NCBI RefSeq assembly: GCF_001922985.1
Contig: NZ_MRUH01000022.1
Location: 310,001 to 374,000 of the forward strand
Direction: 5' to 3'
Length of the DNA stretch: 64,000 nt
DNA from: Teredinibacter waterburyi
GTDB lineage: Bacteria; Pseudomonadota; Gammaproteobacteria; Pseudomonadales; Cellvibrionaceae
Shown here one piece after another: positions 44,707 to 55,339 of this stretch. Positions within the stretch are counted from its first letter, which is position 1. Every line of letters begins with the position of its first letter. The notes below the pieces were generated by a model that ran no database searches, was not told the origin of the DNA, and saw nothing but the letters and a program-made list of their open reading frames with translations. Both the position numbers and the translations under genes were made by a program.

Positions 44707-46155
44707 TTATACGTTTTCCTTTTCCTTTTCCTTTTCATTTACCAGTGTCTTTGTCGCCATTACGGGCTCCCCGTTAAGCTCGCTACTGTTGTTTGGTGGT
44801 CTGATACTTCCATTGGTCTGTGCAATTCTGGCGATTGGGTTAAAGCGGCGCGACGTCCCAGCAAGGAATAGGAGTTGAGCAACCACGAATAGTTCAAGTG
44901 GCTTTCTGTAGCGTCCTTCATTCACCGCTAGTGGCATAAAGCCTTGAATGATAAACCATCCGGCAAATATCCCAGGTAGCAGCCAGTGATGTGAGCGTAC
45001 TAAGGGTCTGTCCTTAATCGCAAATAAGCTGGTGCAAACAACCGCAAGCAGAAGCAGTGGTAGCCAGATCCAGCGCATTTGATAGTTAAGGTACCCGACT
45101 ACGTAATCAGGATTCGAGTCTGGCCAAGAGGGATCAAACATCAGCATTATGAGGTTTTCGCTGGTAATCCAAAGGTAGTTGCGAAACGATAGCTGGTTCT
45201 TCTCGAAGTTACGTTCCCATTCTTCGGCGCCTTTATCTACGTCAATATCAACCATCACTTTACCTGTTCGCGCGGTGTGCCAGTCGCTAAAGGGGGCAAA
45301 GGGGCGGCTGCCGGTTGCCGGCGATCCATAGCCGTAATACCAAACGGCGCCTTGGCGCTCGTATTTGATTTTCAGCTCTTTCTTGCCGGACTTGGAATAG
45401 ATCATATTCATTTGACCTATTCCGTGGGGGGCCAAAATGTTCATTTTGTCGTAGGCGCGGTAGGTTAAGGGGCCGAGTACAATACCTAGGATCAGAATGG
45501 AATAGAGCGCTTTACTGATTTTGTTGGGTTGCGCTATCCAGAGCCAAGTGGCCGCTACGGCCGCCATCGGGATGCAGACGCCGCGAGTTAGACCCGCTAG
45601 CACCCAAATAAAGACCATTAATAAAAATGCATTGAGCGATTGCTTGCGGTGACAGCGCCAAGTGGCCCATAAGGCGGCGCCTAACAGCGGCATCATCAGC
45701 GTTTCTTGCATAAAGTAAGCGTATATCCCAAGCCAAGAGGGTACCCAGCTGACAATAGCCCAGCCCAGCAGTGCGATATCTTTGGACGGTTGCAGTTCGC
45801 GAAAAAAGCGATACCACAACCAAGGCATTGAGATGGAAAGTAAAAAGGTATAAAAAGCGGCTAGGTGACCGTTGCCAAAAGTGAGCTTAGCAAGAGCGCC
45901 AATGTAAATCTGATAGAGCACTGGGTCCGTCATCGACATGGGGTCGTCGCGAAGCACATCGATACCCTGCTCCCAGTGGCGCTGTGGATCGCTCCAGATA
46001 TGGCTCATTGGATTGTGATCGACGAGATACAGTGCTCTGTAAAGGCTTCCAAAGATAATCAGCGTATAGATTACGCCAATAATAATTGAGCGTGGGTCAA
46101 TGCTAGAGCTTGATTTAGTTGGTGGCGCAGGCGAATGGTTAGGGGTGTCGGTCAC
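44707..46155 (-). CDS. Multi-pass membrane protein, GT-C glycosyltransferase-like
   Basis: 482 residues with about ten membrane segments. The loop after the first segment carries acidic and His residues (LVDHNPMSHIWSDPQRHWEQG), the place where GT-C/PMT-type enzymes keep their catalytic Asp. A large non-membrane loop (about 225-330) follows. I infer a polyprenyl-phosphate-sugar-dependent glycosyltransferase, but no decisive signature is seen. The C-terminal tail ends in KEKEKE encoded by a TTTTCC hexamer repeat. Divergent from the ICMT-like gene (293 bases between), which may share its substrate. Confidence 0.6.
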   Translation of the reverse strand: MTDTPNHSPAPPTKSSSSIDPRSIIIGVIYTLIIFGSLYRALYLVDHNPMSHIWSDPQRHWEQGIDVLRDDPMSMTDPVLYQIYIGALAKLTFGNGHLAAFYTFLLSISMPWLWYRFFRELQPSKDIALLGWAIVSWVPSWLGIYAYFMQETLMMPLLGAALWATWRCHRKQSLNAFLLMVFIWVLAGLTRGVCIPMAAVAATWLWIAQPNKISKALYSILILGIVLGPLTYRAYDKMNILAPHGIGQMNMIYSKSGKKELKIKYERQGAVWYYGYGSPATGSRPFAPFSDWHTARTGKVMVDIDVDKGAEEWERNFEKNQLSFRNYLWITSENLIMLMFDPSWPDSNPDYVVGYLNYQMRWIWLPLLLLAVVCTSLFAIKDRPLVRSHHWLLPGIFAGWFIIQGFMPLAVNEGRYRKPLELFVVAQLLFLAGTSRRFNPIARIAQTNGSIRPPNNSSELNGEPVMATKTLVNEKEKEKENV

Positions 46156-46448
46156 TTTGTCGGTACCTATTTATTATCGTTATAAAGGTTGTGGTCGTTC
46201 GAATGCAGTCGGTTATCGGTATGCGATTATTGCCGGAATGAGCATTCCTTAATCAAGTCGCCGATTATAGACGCCCCGCGAGTAGAGTACAAAAGGAGAC
46301 GTTAGTGTTTTTTTGTGAGCTGGGGGCCTACTCCGTGTACAGCCAAGGAGACAAGTGCCCACTAGATTGGTAGTATTGGCGGCTTGTCCAGCCTCAGTGG
46401 CGACAAAAACACAATAATAAAGAAATACTATCTGTCGGGGCCACCGCT

Positions 46449-47864
46449 ATGAGTAAGACCGCAATGCCGAATTCTTCGGTAGATTCTTTTGCCAGCACCA
46501 AAGAAAACTCTTGGGTAACAGACCGGGCTTGGGTCTGTGGTGTCATTGGCGCATTAACACTTTTGTTGCTGGCCTATTGGTATAACCGAGCGGATCTACT
46601 TAATACCGGCGTCAGTATTTTCGGCGTACAGCTTACTGATAATCGTCTGGACTCGATTCTAGCCGCCGTGTTTATGTCATCCTTGGCGATGTTGGTCGCC
46701 GAGTTCGTACGCCTTTGGCTACGCGACAAAAGCAACTTTTTTGTGGTTGATCCACTGTTAACTAGCAAGCAATACGGTGTGTTTTTAACCCGTGCAGTTT
46801 CCAACTACTTATTGTTTTTGTTGGCTCTTTGGCTCGTGGTGGTGTTTTTCCACACAGCGGGAGAGTACGGCTTTCGGCGTCAGGAGCCCTTCTATCGAGG
46901 CTGGTTTCGGTTTCTAGATTTAGCGCTAACGGCTTATATCTGGGCAGGTTTGCCCTATGTGCTGATTACCCGCGCAGTTAAGTACAACCCTGATGCCGAT
47001 CAGCGCGATACCTCGTCCTTGCTATCCAAATTAATGCTATATCCTGTCGGTCGCCTAAGCGGTATCTCGGCATTGCGTCCAGACTTCACTGAATATGATA
47101 AAAAGATAGCGCGAGCACTCTTGGTGAAGATGTTTTTTACCCCGTTGATGACAGTCTTTTTTGTTGATCAATTTCCGCATTTAGTGGCGAATGTGGGCTA
47201 TCTCCTTGATACCTTACCGCAAAATATTCTCAAAGATGTATACACTCACCGAGCCTTCAACCGCGATTTCTTTAATATTTCCGTCGCGCTAATTTTCTCT
47301 ATTGACGTAGCTCTCGCTTGGTGTGGGTATGTCGTTTCCTCCCGTTGGGTCGATAACCAAACCATTTCTGCTGAGCCCAGCATGCTAGGTTGGATGGTGA
47401 CGATTATTTGTTACCCGCCGTTTCAAATGGTTCTTGGCCTTTACTATGCATCGCCAGGTGAGCGCGAAGTGCTGCGTTTTGCCAACCAGTACGCCGTGTC
47501 TATTTTTACCATCATGATGGTAAGTAGTTACGTTGTGTATATGTCGGCTACGCTGTGGTTTGGGGTTCGCTTTTCCAATCTGACTAATCGCGGCATTATT
47601 CGCAAAGGGCCGTTCGCGCTTATTCGTCATCCCGCCTACGCATCGAAGAACTTTGCTTGGTGGTGTGTGATGTTTCCTGCCATCATTTATAACGCCTCGC
47701 ATACCGGTATAGAGTTGGCGTTGATGCAGACGCTGGGTCTGGTACTAACCACGTGGATCTACTACATGCGTGCGATTACCGAAGAACGCCATCTCAGCGC
47801 AGACCCCCAATATTTAGAATACTGTAAACAAGTTAAATATCGCTTTATCCCAGGGGTGATTTAA
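46449..47864 (+). CDS. Membrane protein with C-terminal ICMT/PEMT-like methyltransferase domain
   Basis: 471 residues with about nine membrane segments. The last 130 residues match the isoprenylcysteine carboxyl methyltransferase/phospholipid methyltransferase pattern: NLTNRGIIRKGPFALIRHPAY and EERHLSADPQYLEYCKQV ending in FIPGVI, which bind S-adenosylmethionine. The long N-terminal membrane part (about 300 residues) is unusual; ordinary bacterial ICMT-like proteins are about 200 residues. Substrate unknown; isoprenoid or lipid methylation is possible. Divergent from the GT-C-like gene. Confidence 0.65.
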   Translation: MSKTAMPNSSVDSFASTKENSWVTDRAWVCGVIGALTLLLLAYWYNRADLLNTGVSIFGVQLTDNRLDSILAAVFMSSLAMLVAEFVRLWLRDKSNFFVVDPLLTSKQYGVFLTRAVSNYLLFLLALWLVVVFFHTAGEYGFRRQEPFYRGWFRFLDLALTAYIWAGLPYVLITRAVKYNPDADQRDTSSLLSKLMLYPVGRLSGISALRPDFTEYDKKIARALLVKMFFTPLMTVFFVDQFPHLVANVGYLLDTLPQNILKDVYTHRAFNRDFFNISVALIFSIDVALAWCGYVVSSRWVDNQTISAEPSMLGWMVTIICYPPFQMVLGLYYASPGEREVLRFANQYAVSIFTIMMVSSYVVYMSATLWFGVRFSNLTNRGIIRKGPFALIRHPAYASKNFAWWCVMFPAIIYNASHTGIELALMQTLGLVLTTWIYYMRAITEERHLSADPQYLEYCKQVKYRFIPGVI

Positions 47865-48271
47865 CGAGCTGATATTTGTACTGCCGTGGCTGTTAGGTAG
47901 TGGGGAACTAGAAACGGCTAGTTGCGTGTGGTTGTGGGGGGATTACATCCTTGTAAAGGGCTCAATTCCTCCATGCCTGAGCCTCCCTAAATACTCTTGA
48001 ATAGAGTCGTGCGGAGCTAATCTCAACCACCGCCTCCTCGGTGGTGTTGGGTAGCGGTTAAAAAAGGGGACATCCTTGTCCCTAAGGGCTACGGTTAAAG
48101 TATTCTTGGGTCTATTGGTGTTAGTGGCTAGTCTCCGTGACTAAGCTGGCAATCTGCTTAACTAGTGTCTGTGTCTTTACCTGCGATACCTTTCGGGTTA
48201 ACGACTTTTGCTGTCAACCGCTTCTTGCTTTTAATAACTTCGTTTTAAACCCGCGCTTTATTAATACAGGC
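47865..48271. other. 407-base non-coding stretch
   Basis: Lies between two convergent genes. It contains small hairpins such as ACCGCC/GGTGGT near 48030 and GGGACA/TGTCCC near 48068. No tRNA, no recognisable gene and no clear terminator with a U tract. Confidence 0.4.
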
Positions 48272-48991
48272 TTAGTCGCTTGTTGCTACGGCTTGTTGGT
48301 CGGTATTGGCAAAGACCTCTATCCGTACGCGCCGCTCAAGGGCATAGCCTTCAATATCGCCTTGGCTCGCCACTGATTTGTTTGCGCCGTGAGCAAAGTG
48401 CTCAATCCGCTCTGCGGCTACCCCACGTTCTTGCAGCGCGTTGACGACATTCAATGCTCGCTCGTTCGACAGCACATTATTGTATTCATCGGTACCCCGC
48501 GGATCGGCATAGCCGTCTAGACGCACCTGTAGCTTTTGATTGTCGGATAGGTACTGTGCGAGTGCGTCCATTCTTTGTAGGTCTTGCTGCGTAAGTTCAT
48601 CGTCTCCGGTCATAAACAGTACTTGGAAGGCGAGGGGGGCGAGTGTCGCCTTCTCCAGTTGACTAATTTTTTCTTCCTGAACGGTGTAGCTATGGGCCGC
48701 GGCGTTTTCAACGGTGGCGAGCGCTGCTTGAGTTTCCATTAAATTGTCCTCGACTAGATCTAGCTTTTTACTTTTTTCCGTGAAGTAAACGGAGGTGAGT
48801 GCGCCAACAACCATGCCTACTGGGCCACCGGCGATAAAGCCCGCAACCGAGGCGCCGGTGAAAAAGGTGGCACCGGTAATTTCGGTTTTTGTCTTGTTGG
48901 ATAAAAGTGGTTTTGCGTTGGCTTGGCTGCAGGTTACGGCAAGGCTGATTGAGGTTGCGATGGCTATGAGGGTGCGTTTGCGGTTATTCAT
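48272..48991 (-). CDS. OmpA-family peptidoglycan-associated protein
   Basis: 239 residues: a signal peptide (to about ANA-KP, residue 26), a short Gly-rich hydrophobic zipper (GASVAGFIAGGPVGMVVGALTS cut at about 45-66), a predicted coiled region, and an OmpA C-terminal domain (about 115-230) with the peptidoglycan-binding pattern DGYADPRGTDEYNNVLSNER. The Gly-zipper plus OmpA layout resembles the OmpA proteins of sortase-associated systems, but no sortase gene is nearby. It anchors the envelope to the cell wall. Confidence 0.85.
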   Translation of the reverse strand: MNNRKRTLIAIATSISLAVTCSQANAKPLLSNKTKTEITGATFFTGASVAGFIAGGPVGMVVGALTSVYFTEKSKKLDLVEDNLMETQAALATVENAAAHSYTVQEEKISQLEKATLAPLAFQVLFMTGDDELTQQDLQRMDALAQYLSDNQKLQVRLDGYADPRGTDEYNNVLSNERALNVVNALQERGVAAERIEHFAHGANKSVASQGDIEGYALERRVRIEVFANTDQQAVATSD

Positions 48992-49316
48992 AATGTGTTC
49001 TCCTATTGAGTTAAAATCACCGCCGTTGGTTGTAGCCCTCTGTGCGGTGTTGCTGTTTTGCGTAAATCGCTGTGTCGCTATGGGTGGTTGGCTCGATTTG
49101 CTTGGCTGCTTTCCACGGTTGTTATTTAGCGCTTAAAAGTAGGCAGGGATATGCGCAGGTTAGGGCGAGTTGGCGATGAAAAGAGGCAAATTGTGGCAAT
49201 CACAGATAATTGCGCCGGCTCGTTATTCGCTATAGAGTTGCGCAGCCAGCCATAGCGGGAGTGAACCTCAGGGGATCGCGTGGTTAAATCTCGGTTTGCT
49301 AGGAAAAGGGCCACAA
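48992..49316. other. 325-base non-coding stretch between the OmpA-like gene and murJ
   Basis: Divergent promoter region. No open frame with a recognisable product. rpsT, often found beside murJ in this lineage, is not present in this spacer. No clear promoter consensus was found by eye. Confidence 0.4.
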
Positions 49317-50915
49317 TTGAACAACGAATCTGAACAGCAAGGGTCGGCGACGGCAGCATCGGGTAAAAAACGCGGTATTCTGCAGTCGAGCCTTATCGTA
49401 AGCAGTATGACCATGCTGTCGCGAGTGATGGGGCTAGCGCGCGATGTGTTGTTTGCCCGATATCTAGGTGCAGAGGCGTCGGCGGATGCGTTTTATATCG
49501 CCTTTAAAATCCCCAACTTTCTGCGGCGATTATTTGCGGAAGGCGCTTTCGCCCAAGCCTTTGTTCCCGTGTTGTCGGAATATCGCGCGCGCGGAAGTCA
49601 CGCAGCAGTGCGGCAGTTTGTCGACGCCATTGCTGGTAGTTTAGGTTCTGCGCTTATCGTTATTACCTTATTGGTCGTGGTGGCGGCACCATTGGTGACC
49701 GCTATATTCGGCATGGGTTTTTTTCTCAACAACCCAGAAAAATTCGAGCTTACGACTAGCTTGCTGCGCATAACCTTTCCCTACTTACTGCTAATATCCT
49801 TAACCGGCTTTGCTGGCGCGATATTAAATAGTTACGACCGTTTTGCCGTTCCCGCTTTTACGCCAGTATTGTTGAATGCCGTGCTGATTATTGCAGCCGT
49901 TGTGGTTTCTCCGATGCTCGAAACACCTGTTTATGCGCTCGCTTGGGGTGTTGTGGTGGCGGGTGTCATACAGCTGTTGTTTCAGCTGCCGTTTTTGATG
50001 CGGCTGGGTTTGCTGCCGCACCCGCGTGTGGACTGGGGCGATGAATCCGTACGTAAGGTGTTAAAACTTATGGCGCCGGCCATGTTTGGCGTGTCGGTCG
50101 GTCAAATTAACCTTTTATTGGATACGATTTTGGCCTCGTTTCTACCGGACGGCAGCATAACTTGGTTGTACTTCTCCGACCGTCTTACCGAACTTCCATT
50201 GGGCGTATTCGGTATTGGTATCGCTACTGTGGTTTTGCCGACCTTGGCCCGTCAGCATATAGATGATGTGACCCAATTTAGTAAAACCTTGGATTGGGCG
50301 TTGAGGATGATTCTGTTAATCGGTTTGCCTGCAGCTTTGGCTCTGGCTGTATTGGCAGAACCAATTTTGTTCGCGCTATTCCAGTACGATAATTATCGCC
50401 CAGAGGACGTTCGCATGTCTTCTTACAGCTTACGGGCCTACGCGATTGGTTTGACGGCGTTCATGTTGATAAAAGTATTGGCTAGTGGGTTCTTCTCACG
50501 GCAAGATACTCGAACGCCGGTTAGGGTGGGCGTTATCGCGATGGTTGCGAATATGGTGCTAAACCTGCTGTTCGTTGTGCCGCTACATTACCTTTGGGGT
50601 ATAGGTCACGCGGGGTTAGCGCTAGCCACTTCGGCATCGGCGTTTTTAAATGCCGGCTTATTGTTTCATTTGCTCCGTAAACAGAAGGCGTACTGCCCGC
50701 AAAGCGGGTGGGGGCGGTTTGCCCTGCGCTCGCTATTTGCGAATTGCATGATGGTAGCGGTGCTATTGGTTGGCTTGACTTGGGCCAGCGATATGGTAAC
50801 TGTGGCTTGGCATACGCGAATAGCGGAGGTTTTAGGCCTCTGCGGGGCTGGAATGGCAATTTATCTTACTTGCTTATGGGTATCTGGGCTGCGGCTGGCT
50901 GATTTAAAGGCTTAA
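49317..50915 (+). CDS. murJ: Lipid II flippase MurJ (MviN)
   Basis: Moves lipid II across the inner membrane for peptidoglycan synthesis. About 532 residues with 14 membrane helices of the MOP superfamily. Conserved stretches: SSMTMLSRVMGLARDVLFA, NFLRRLFAEGAFAQAFVPV, GVSVGQINLLLDTILAS. TTG 49317 is chosen because AGGAAAAGGG lies six bases before it; another in-frame TTG at 49296 would add seven residues. The N-terminus carries a hydrophilic tail of about 20 residues before the first helix. Precedes ribF-ileS. Confidence 0.94.
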   Translation: MNNESEQQGSATAASGKKRGILQSSLIVSSMTMLSRVMGLARDVLFARYLGAEASADAFYIAFKIPNFLRRLFAEGAFAQAFVPVLSEYRARGSHAAVRQFVDAIAGSLGSALIVITLLVVVAAPLVTAIFGMGFFLNNPEKFELTTSLLRITFPYLLLISLTGFAGAILNSYDRFAVPAFTPVLLNAVLIIAAVVVSPMLETPVYALAWGVVVAGVIQLLFQLPFLMRLGLLPHPRVDWGDESVRKVLKLMAPAMFGVSVGQINLLLDTILASFLPDGSITWLYFSDRLTELPLGVFGIGIATVVLPTLARQHIDDVTQFSKTLDWALRMILLIGLPAALALAVLAEPILFALFQYDNYRPEDVRMSSYSLRAYAIGLTAFMLIKVLASGFFSRQDTRTPVRVGVIAMVANMVLNLLFVVPLHYLWGIGHAGLALATSASAFLNAGLLFHLLRKQKAYCPQSGWGRFALRSLFANCMMVAVLLVGLTWASDMVTVAWHTRIAEVLGLCGAGMAIYLTCLWVSGLRLADLKA

Positions 50916-50922
50916 GCTGCGC

Positions 50923-50928
50923 TATAAT
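50923..50928 (+). promoter_or_regulatory. Candidate -10 box of ribF-ileS-lspA-fkpB-ispH
   Basis: Perfect TATAAT (50923-50928) followed by a GC-rich CCCCGCC discriminator, between murJ and ribF. No good -35 box is seen. The short leader before the TTG start of ribF fits. Confidence 0.45.
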
Positions 50929-50973
50929 CCCCGCCTTTCGCGAATAGTCCGCCCATACAACCGAGCCGTAATT

Positions 50974-51954
50974 TTGACTGAAGTTCTAAGCCCAGCAGCG
51001 CAACCTGAGTTTATCCATGGCTTGGCTAGTCTCCAATCACGCCACTATGGTTGTGTGGCGACAATTGGCTCGTTTGACGGCGTACATCTAGGCCATCAAA
51101 AAGTGTTAGCGCACCTGCGACAACAAGCCGAGCAGCTCGGTCTGCCGTCGCTGGTGATGGTATTTGAGCCTCAGCCCTACGAATACTTTTCCCGTGAGGC
51201 GGCACCAGCGCGATTAATGCGGTTGAGAGAAAAGGTGGAAGCGTTGTTTGCTCAGGGTATCGATCGCGTCTTGTGCTTGAAATTCAACCAGCAATTGCGC
51301 ACCCTCTCGGCCGAGGATTACATCGAAAAGGTGTTAGTCGACGGGTTGGGGGTGAAATATCTTGTCGTCGGTGACGATTTTCGTTTCGGTTGTGACCGCA
51401 GTGGTGATTTTTCGCTACTGCAGAAAGCGGGGGAGCTTCATGGCTTTGCCGTGTGCGATACGCAAACAGAGCAAGATAATGGCGAGCGCATTAGCAGTAC
51501 ACGTATTCGCAGCTTGCTGGAGCAGGACGACTTTGCAAGTGCCGCGCGCTTGCTCGGTCGAGATTATCAGGTTTTGGGTCGGGTTATACACGGCCGCAAA
51601 CTTGGTCGCAGTATTGGCTTCCCAACGGCAAATATCGGCTTGGGCCGTTATCGCGCGGTGGTGCAAGGGGTTTACGCGGTTACAGTTCGCATCGAAGGAG
51701 CAGCTGATCAACTCGATGCCGTTGCCAACGTTGGTGTGCGGCCGACAATAGTGGGTGGCCAAAAGCCGTTACTGGAAGTGCACCTATTAGATCGCACAAT
51801 CGACCTCTATAGTCGCTGTATTCGTGTGAAGTTCAAACATAAAATAAGGCGCGAATTGCGCTTTAGTGATGTTGCTGAATTACAGCAGCAAATAGCGCTG
51901 GATGTTAGCGCGGCAAAAGCTTGGTTTGCGACGGCCGATATTCCTAAAGGTTAG
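50974..51954 (+). CDS. ribF: Bifunctional riboflavin kinase / FAD synthetase
   Basis: Converts riboflavin to FMN and FAD. It has 326 residues: an N-terminal nucleotidyltransferase domain with TIGSFDGVHLGHQKVL and the later GERISSTRIRSLL, and a C-terminal riboflavin kinase domain with GRKLGRSIGFPTANI. It starts at TTG 50974 without a strong Shine-Dalgarno; no better start is in frame before the conserved core. It lies upstream of ileS, as in Pseudomonas and E. coli. Confidence 0.95.
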   Translation: MTEVLSPAAQPEFIHGLASLQSRHYGCVATIGSFDGVHLGHQKVLAHLRQQAEQLGLPSLVMVFEPQPYEYFSREAAPARLMRLREKVEALFAQGIDRVLCLKFNQQLRTLSAEDYIEKVLVDGLGVKYLVVGDDFRFGCDRSGDFSLLQKAGELHGFAVCDTQTEQDNGERISSTRIRSLLEQDDFASAARLLGRDYQVLGRVIHGRKLGRSIGFPTANIGLGRYRAVVQGVYAVTVRIEGAADQLDAVANVGVRPTIVGGQKPLLEVHLLDRTIDLYSRCIRVKFKHKIRRELRFSDVAELQQQIALDVSAAKAWFATADIPKG

Positions 51955-52023
51955 GCAAACACAAAACCCGTTGCGGTTAAACGTAGCGATAATTAATACC
52001 TCTAACGACATACCAAAAAGCAC

Positions 52024-54816
52024 ATGACTGATTACAAAGCAACCTTAAACCTGCCCAACACTAGTTTTGCGATGAAAGCCAATTTGGCGCAGCGTGAGCC
52101 CGAGATGCTTAAGCGCTGGCAGAAGCAAGATTTGTATCAGCAAATTCGCAGTGCGCGAGCGGGGTGCGAGAAGTTTATTTTGCACGACGGCCCCCCCTAC
52201 GCTAATGGCGATATTCATATAGGTCACGCGGTAAATAAAATTTTGAAAGACATCATTATTAAGGCGAAAACCTTAAGTGGTTTTGATGCGCCCTATGTGC
52301 CGGGTTGGGATTGTCACGGCTTGCCTATTGAACATAATGTAGAGAAGAAAATTGGCAAGGCTGGGGTTAAAGTTGATTACGCGACGTTTCGCAAAAAATG
52401 TCGAGACTACGCCGCGCGTCAGGTAGACGGTCAAAAGAAAGATTTTATTCGCTTAGGTGTGTTGGGTGAATGGGATAATCCCTATTTGACCATGGATTTT
52501 AAAACCGAAGCCGACATTGTTCGTGCGCTCGGAAAAATTGTCGATAACGGCCACCTGCATCGCGGTTTTAAGCCCGTGTATTGGAGTGTTGTCGGTGGTT
52601 CAGCATTGGCCGAGGCCGAAGTTGAATACCAAGACAAAACGTCATTTTCTATCGACGTAAAATTCCCCGTGGTCGACAGCCAAGATTTTTCTAAAAGAGT
52701 TGCGGTGCTTGGGGGCGAAGGCCAAGTCAGTGTTGTTATTTGGACGACAACACCTTGGACACTGCCGTCGAACCAAGCGGTAAGCCTGCATGCAGAGCTG
52801 GATTACATTGTTGTGCAAGCCGGTGCTGAGCGTCTTGTGATTGCCGAAGCCTTGTTGGAATCGGTTAGTCAGCGGGCAGGCCTTGGCGAGGTAACAATTG
52901 TCGGGCGCTGTAAAGGTGTCGATTTAGAGCAACTTCAGTTGCAGCATCCATTCTACGCTCGGCAAGTTCCGGTTATTCTCGGCGATCACGTTACCACTGA
53001 GGCTGGTACTGGTTGCGTTCATACCGCACCAGACCATGGCGCCGATGACTTTGTAGTGGGCGCCAAGTACGGAATTGGTACGCTTAATTACGTTGACGAG
53101 AATGGTATTTACCGCAGTGACGTAGAGATATTTTCCGGCGAGCATGTTTATAAAGTTGACGAGAAGGTTATTGCCTTACTCGAAGAAAGGCAGGCGCTGC
53201 TCCATCAAGAAAAATTTGTACACAGTTTCCCTCACTGTTGGCGGACAAAGACGCCGCTAATTTTTCGTGCAACACCTCAGTGGTTCGTGAGCATGAATAA
53301 AAATGGGCTGCTCAGCTCGGTGAAAAAAGCGGTTGACGGGGTTAAGTGGATTCCAGATTGGGGCGAGGCGAGAATTCGTTCAATGTTGGATTCCAGCCCA
53401 GACTGGTGTATTTCTCGGCAGCGTACTTGGGGTGTCCCGATTGCGTTGTTTGTTCATAAAGAAACGCAAGATATTCATCCAAATACAGCCGAGTTAGTCG
53501 AGAAGGTTGCCAAGCTAATTGAAGTGTCGGGAATCGAGGCGTGGTTCGATTTAGATCCCGCCGAGCTTTTAGGTAACGATGCCGAAAACTATACGAAAGT
53601 GACTGATACTTTAGATGTGTGGTTCGACTCTGGTGTGACTCACTTTTCTGTTATGCAGCAGCGAAGTGAGTTGGGCTATCCCGCCGATCTTTATTTGGAA
53701 GGTTCTGATCAGCATCGCGGTTGGTTTCAATCATCGTTAAAGACGGCGATGGCGATTAATAATACCGCCCCCTACAAGCAAGTATTGACCCACGGTTTTG
53801 TGGTGGACTCCGACGGGCGCAAAATGTCGAAGTCGATTGGCAATACCGTGTCACCGCAAAAAGTGATGAATGATCTCGGTGGTGATGTACTGCGCCTATG
53901 GGTAGCGGCTACTGACTTTAGCGGTGATATGAATGTTTCCGATGAAATTCTAAAGCGCACCGCTGATTCCTATCGACGTATCCGCAATACCACGCGCTAC
54001 TTATTGTCGAACTTAAACGGTTTTGAACCTAGCGAACACTCGGTTGCTTTTAACGATATGGTTGCCCTTGATCGCTGGGCGCTCGATAGAACCGCGCAAC
54101 TGCAAGAAGAAATATTGAAATGCTACGACAGCTATCAATTCCATTTGATTTATCAAAAAATTCATAATTTTTGTGTGGTCGATTTGGGCGGGTTTTACCT
54201 CGATATTATTAAAGATCGGGTTTATACCATGCCGGAAAATAGCTCCGCTAGACGTTCGGCTCAGACCGCTCAATACCATATTGCGCAAGCGTTTGTGCGC
54301 TGGATTGCACCCATCTTGTCGTTCACTGCCGACGAAATTTGGCAGGCCATTCCCGGCGAGAAATCCGGCCCAGTGTTTACCTCTGAGTGGTATTCGCTAC
54401 CGCGTTTGGCGGCTGACGAGGCTATGCCAAATAGTTACTGGCAATTTGTTGCGAAGGCCAAAACTGCGGTGAACAAGGTGATTGAAGCGAAGCGTGGCGC
54501 GGGTGAAATTGGTGGCTCACTTGCGGCTAATATTACCCTGCACTGTAGTGATGAGGTGTACGCTAAATTGTCAGCGCTGGCCAACGAACTGCGTTTCGTT
54601 TTGATCTGTTCAACGGTAACCCTAGTTAAAGGCGCTGGCGGTGATGCTACTGATGTCGACGGTTTAGCTGTGTCAGTAGAAAAATCTGGCGCGGCTAAGT
54701 GCGTGCGCTGCTGGCATCACCGTGAAGATGTTGGCAGCCATGCCGAGCACGAAGAAATTTGTGGCCGCTGCGTCGAAAATATAACGGGCACAGGGGAGCA
54801 GCGTGAGTTTGCTTAA
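52024..54816 (+). CDS. ileS: Isoleucyl-tRNA synthetase
   Basis: Charges tRNA-Ile, with editing of valine. It has 930 residues. Class I motifs are HIGH (in [14 protein letters not shown]) and KMSKS (in [14 protein letters not shown]). The editing domain shows [13 protein letters not shown]. The C-terminal zinc site is [12 protein letters not shown]...CGRC. The bacterial (mupirocin-sensitive) type is suggested by the Zn-bearing C-terminus. Its end overlaps lspA by 14 bases. Confidence 0.97.
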   Translation: MTDYKATLNLPNTSFAMKANLAQREPEMLKRWQKQDLYQQIRSARAGCEKFILHDGPPYANGDIHIGHAVNKILKDIIIKAKTLSGFDAPYVPGWDCHGLPIEHNVEKKIGKAGVKVDYATFRKKCRDYAARQVDGQKKDFIRLGVLGEWDNPYLTMDFKTEADIVRALGKIVDNGHLHRGFKPVYWSVVGGSALAEAEVEYQDKTSFSIDVKFPVVDSQDFSKRVAVLGGEGQVSVVIWTTTPWTLPSNQAVSLHAELDYIVVQAGAERLVIAEALLESVSQRAGLGEVTIVGRCKGVDLEQLQLQHPFYARQVPVILGDHVTTEAGTGCVHTAPDHGADDFVVGAKYGIGTLNYVDENGIYRSDVEIFSGEHVYKVDEKVIALLEERQALLHQEKFVHSFPHCWRTKTPLIFRATPQWFVSMNKNGLLSSVKKAVDGVKWIPDWGEARIRSMLDSSPDWCISRQRTWGVPIALFVHKETQDIHPNTAELVEKVAKLIEVSGIEAWFDLDPAELLGNDAENYTKVTDTLDVWFDSGVTHFSVMQQRSELGYPADLYLEGSDQHRGWFQSSLKTAMAINNTAPYKQVLTHGFVVDSDGRKMSKSIGNTVSPQKVMNDLGGDVLRLWVAATDFSGDMNVSDEILKRTADSYRRIRNTTRYLLSNLNGFEPSEHSVAFNDMVALDRWALDRTAQLQEEILKCYDSYQFHLIYQKIHNFCVVDLGGFYLDIIKDRVYTMPENSSARRSAQTAQYHIAQAFVRWIAPILSFTADEIWQAIPGEKSGPVFTSEWYSLPRLAADEAMPNSYWQFVAKAKTAVNKVIEAKRGAGEIGGSLAANITLHCSDEVYAKLSALANELRFVLICSTVTLVKGAGGDATDVDGLAVSVEKSGAAKCVRCWHHREDVGSHAEHEEICGRCVENITGTGEQREFA

Positions 54817-55339
54817 GTCATTTAAAGTTAGTGAGTTGCCGTGGCGTTGGTATGCGCTTGCATTGTTTGCGATTGTGCTCGATCAATTAACCAAGCTGTG
54901 GGTGAGTGCCGAGTTGGCGCTTTACGATCGTGAAATTGTGACATCTTTTTTTCAAATTACCTTGCGTCACAACTATGGTGCAGCCTTTAGCTTTTTACAC
55001 GATGCCGGCGGATGGCAGCGCTGGTTTCTTGGTGTGTTGGCTGCAGGTGTAAGTGTTTTGTTGGCTGTTTGGATAGCTAAATTAAAAAAGGCCCAGTGGT
55101 TAGAAGCTCTAGCGCTGGCGTTGATTTTGGGCGGTGCCGTTGGCAACTTGGTTGATAGAGTGGTTTACGGTTATGTTGTTGATTTTATTTTGTTTCATTA
55201 CCAGCAGCATGAATTCCCCGCGTTTAATATTGCCGATAGCGCGATTAGTTGTGGCGCCGCGCTGTTAATTTGGGATGCGATCTTTACCAAGAAAAAGCAA
55301 GATAACGAAGCTGTTACACAGGGCGAACCGAATGAATAA
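54803..55339 (+). CDS. lspA: Lipoprotein signal peptidase (signal peptidase II)
   Basis: Inner-membrane aspartyl protease that removes lipoprotein signal peptides. 178 residues, four membrane helices. Catalytic Asp regions: [16 protein letters not shown] and [11 protein letters not shown]; also [14 protein letters not shown] start (54803) inside ileS with GGGGAG upstream; the end overlaps fkpB by eight bases. Globomycin target family. Confidence 0.96.
   Translation: MSLLKSFKVSELPWRWYALALFAIVLDQLTKLWVSAELALYDREIVTSFFQITLRHNYGAAFSFLHDAGGWQRWFLGVLAAGVSVLLAVWIAKLKKAQWLEALALALILGGAVGNLVDRVVYGYVVDFILFHYQQHEFPAFNIADSAISCGAALLIWDAIFTKKKQDNEAVTQGEPNE

Noticed and set aside
44714-44736. (TTTTCC)n hexamer repeat as a phase-variation tract
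   Set aside because: A six-base unit keeps the frame and the tract lies in the last codons of the gene, so length change would only alter a Lys-Glu tail.
48272-48991. OmpA-like protein as part of a dedicated sortase system
   Set aside because: The layout is similar, but no sortase or marker gene is present within the window.
48992-49316. Search for rpsT next to murJ
   Set aside because: No S20-like frame on either strand of this spacer.
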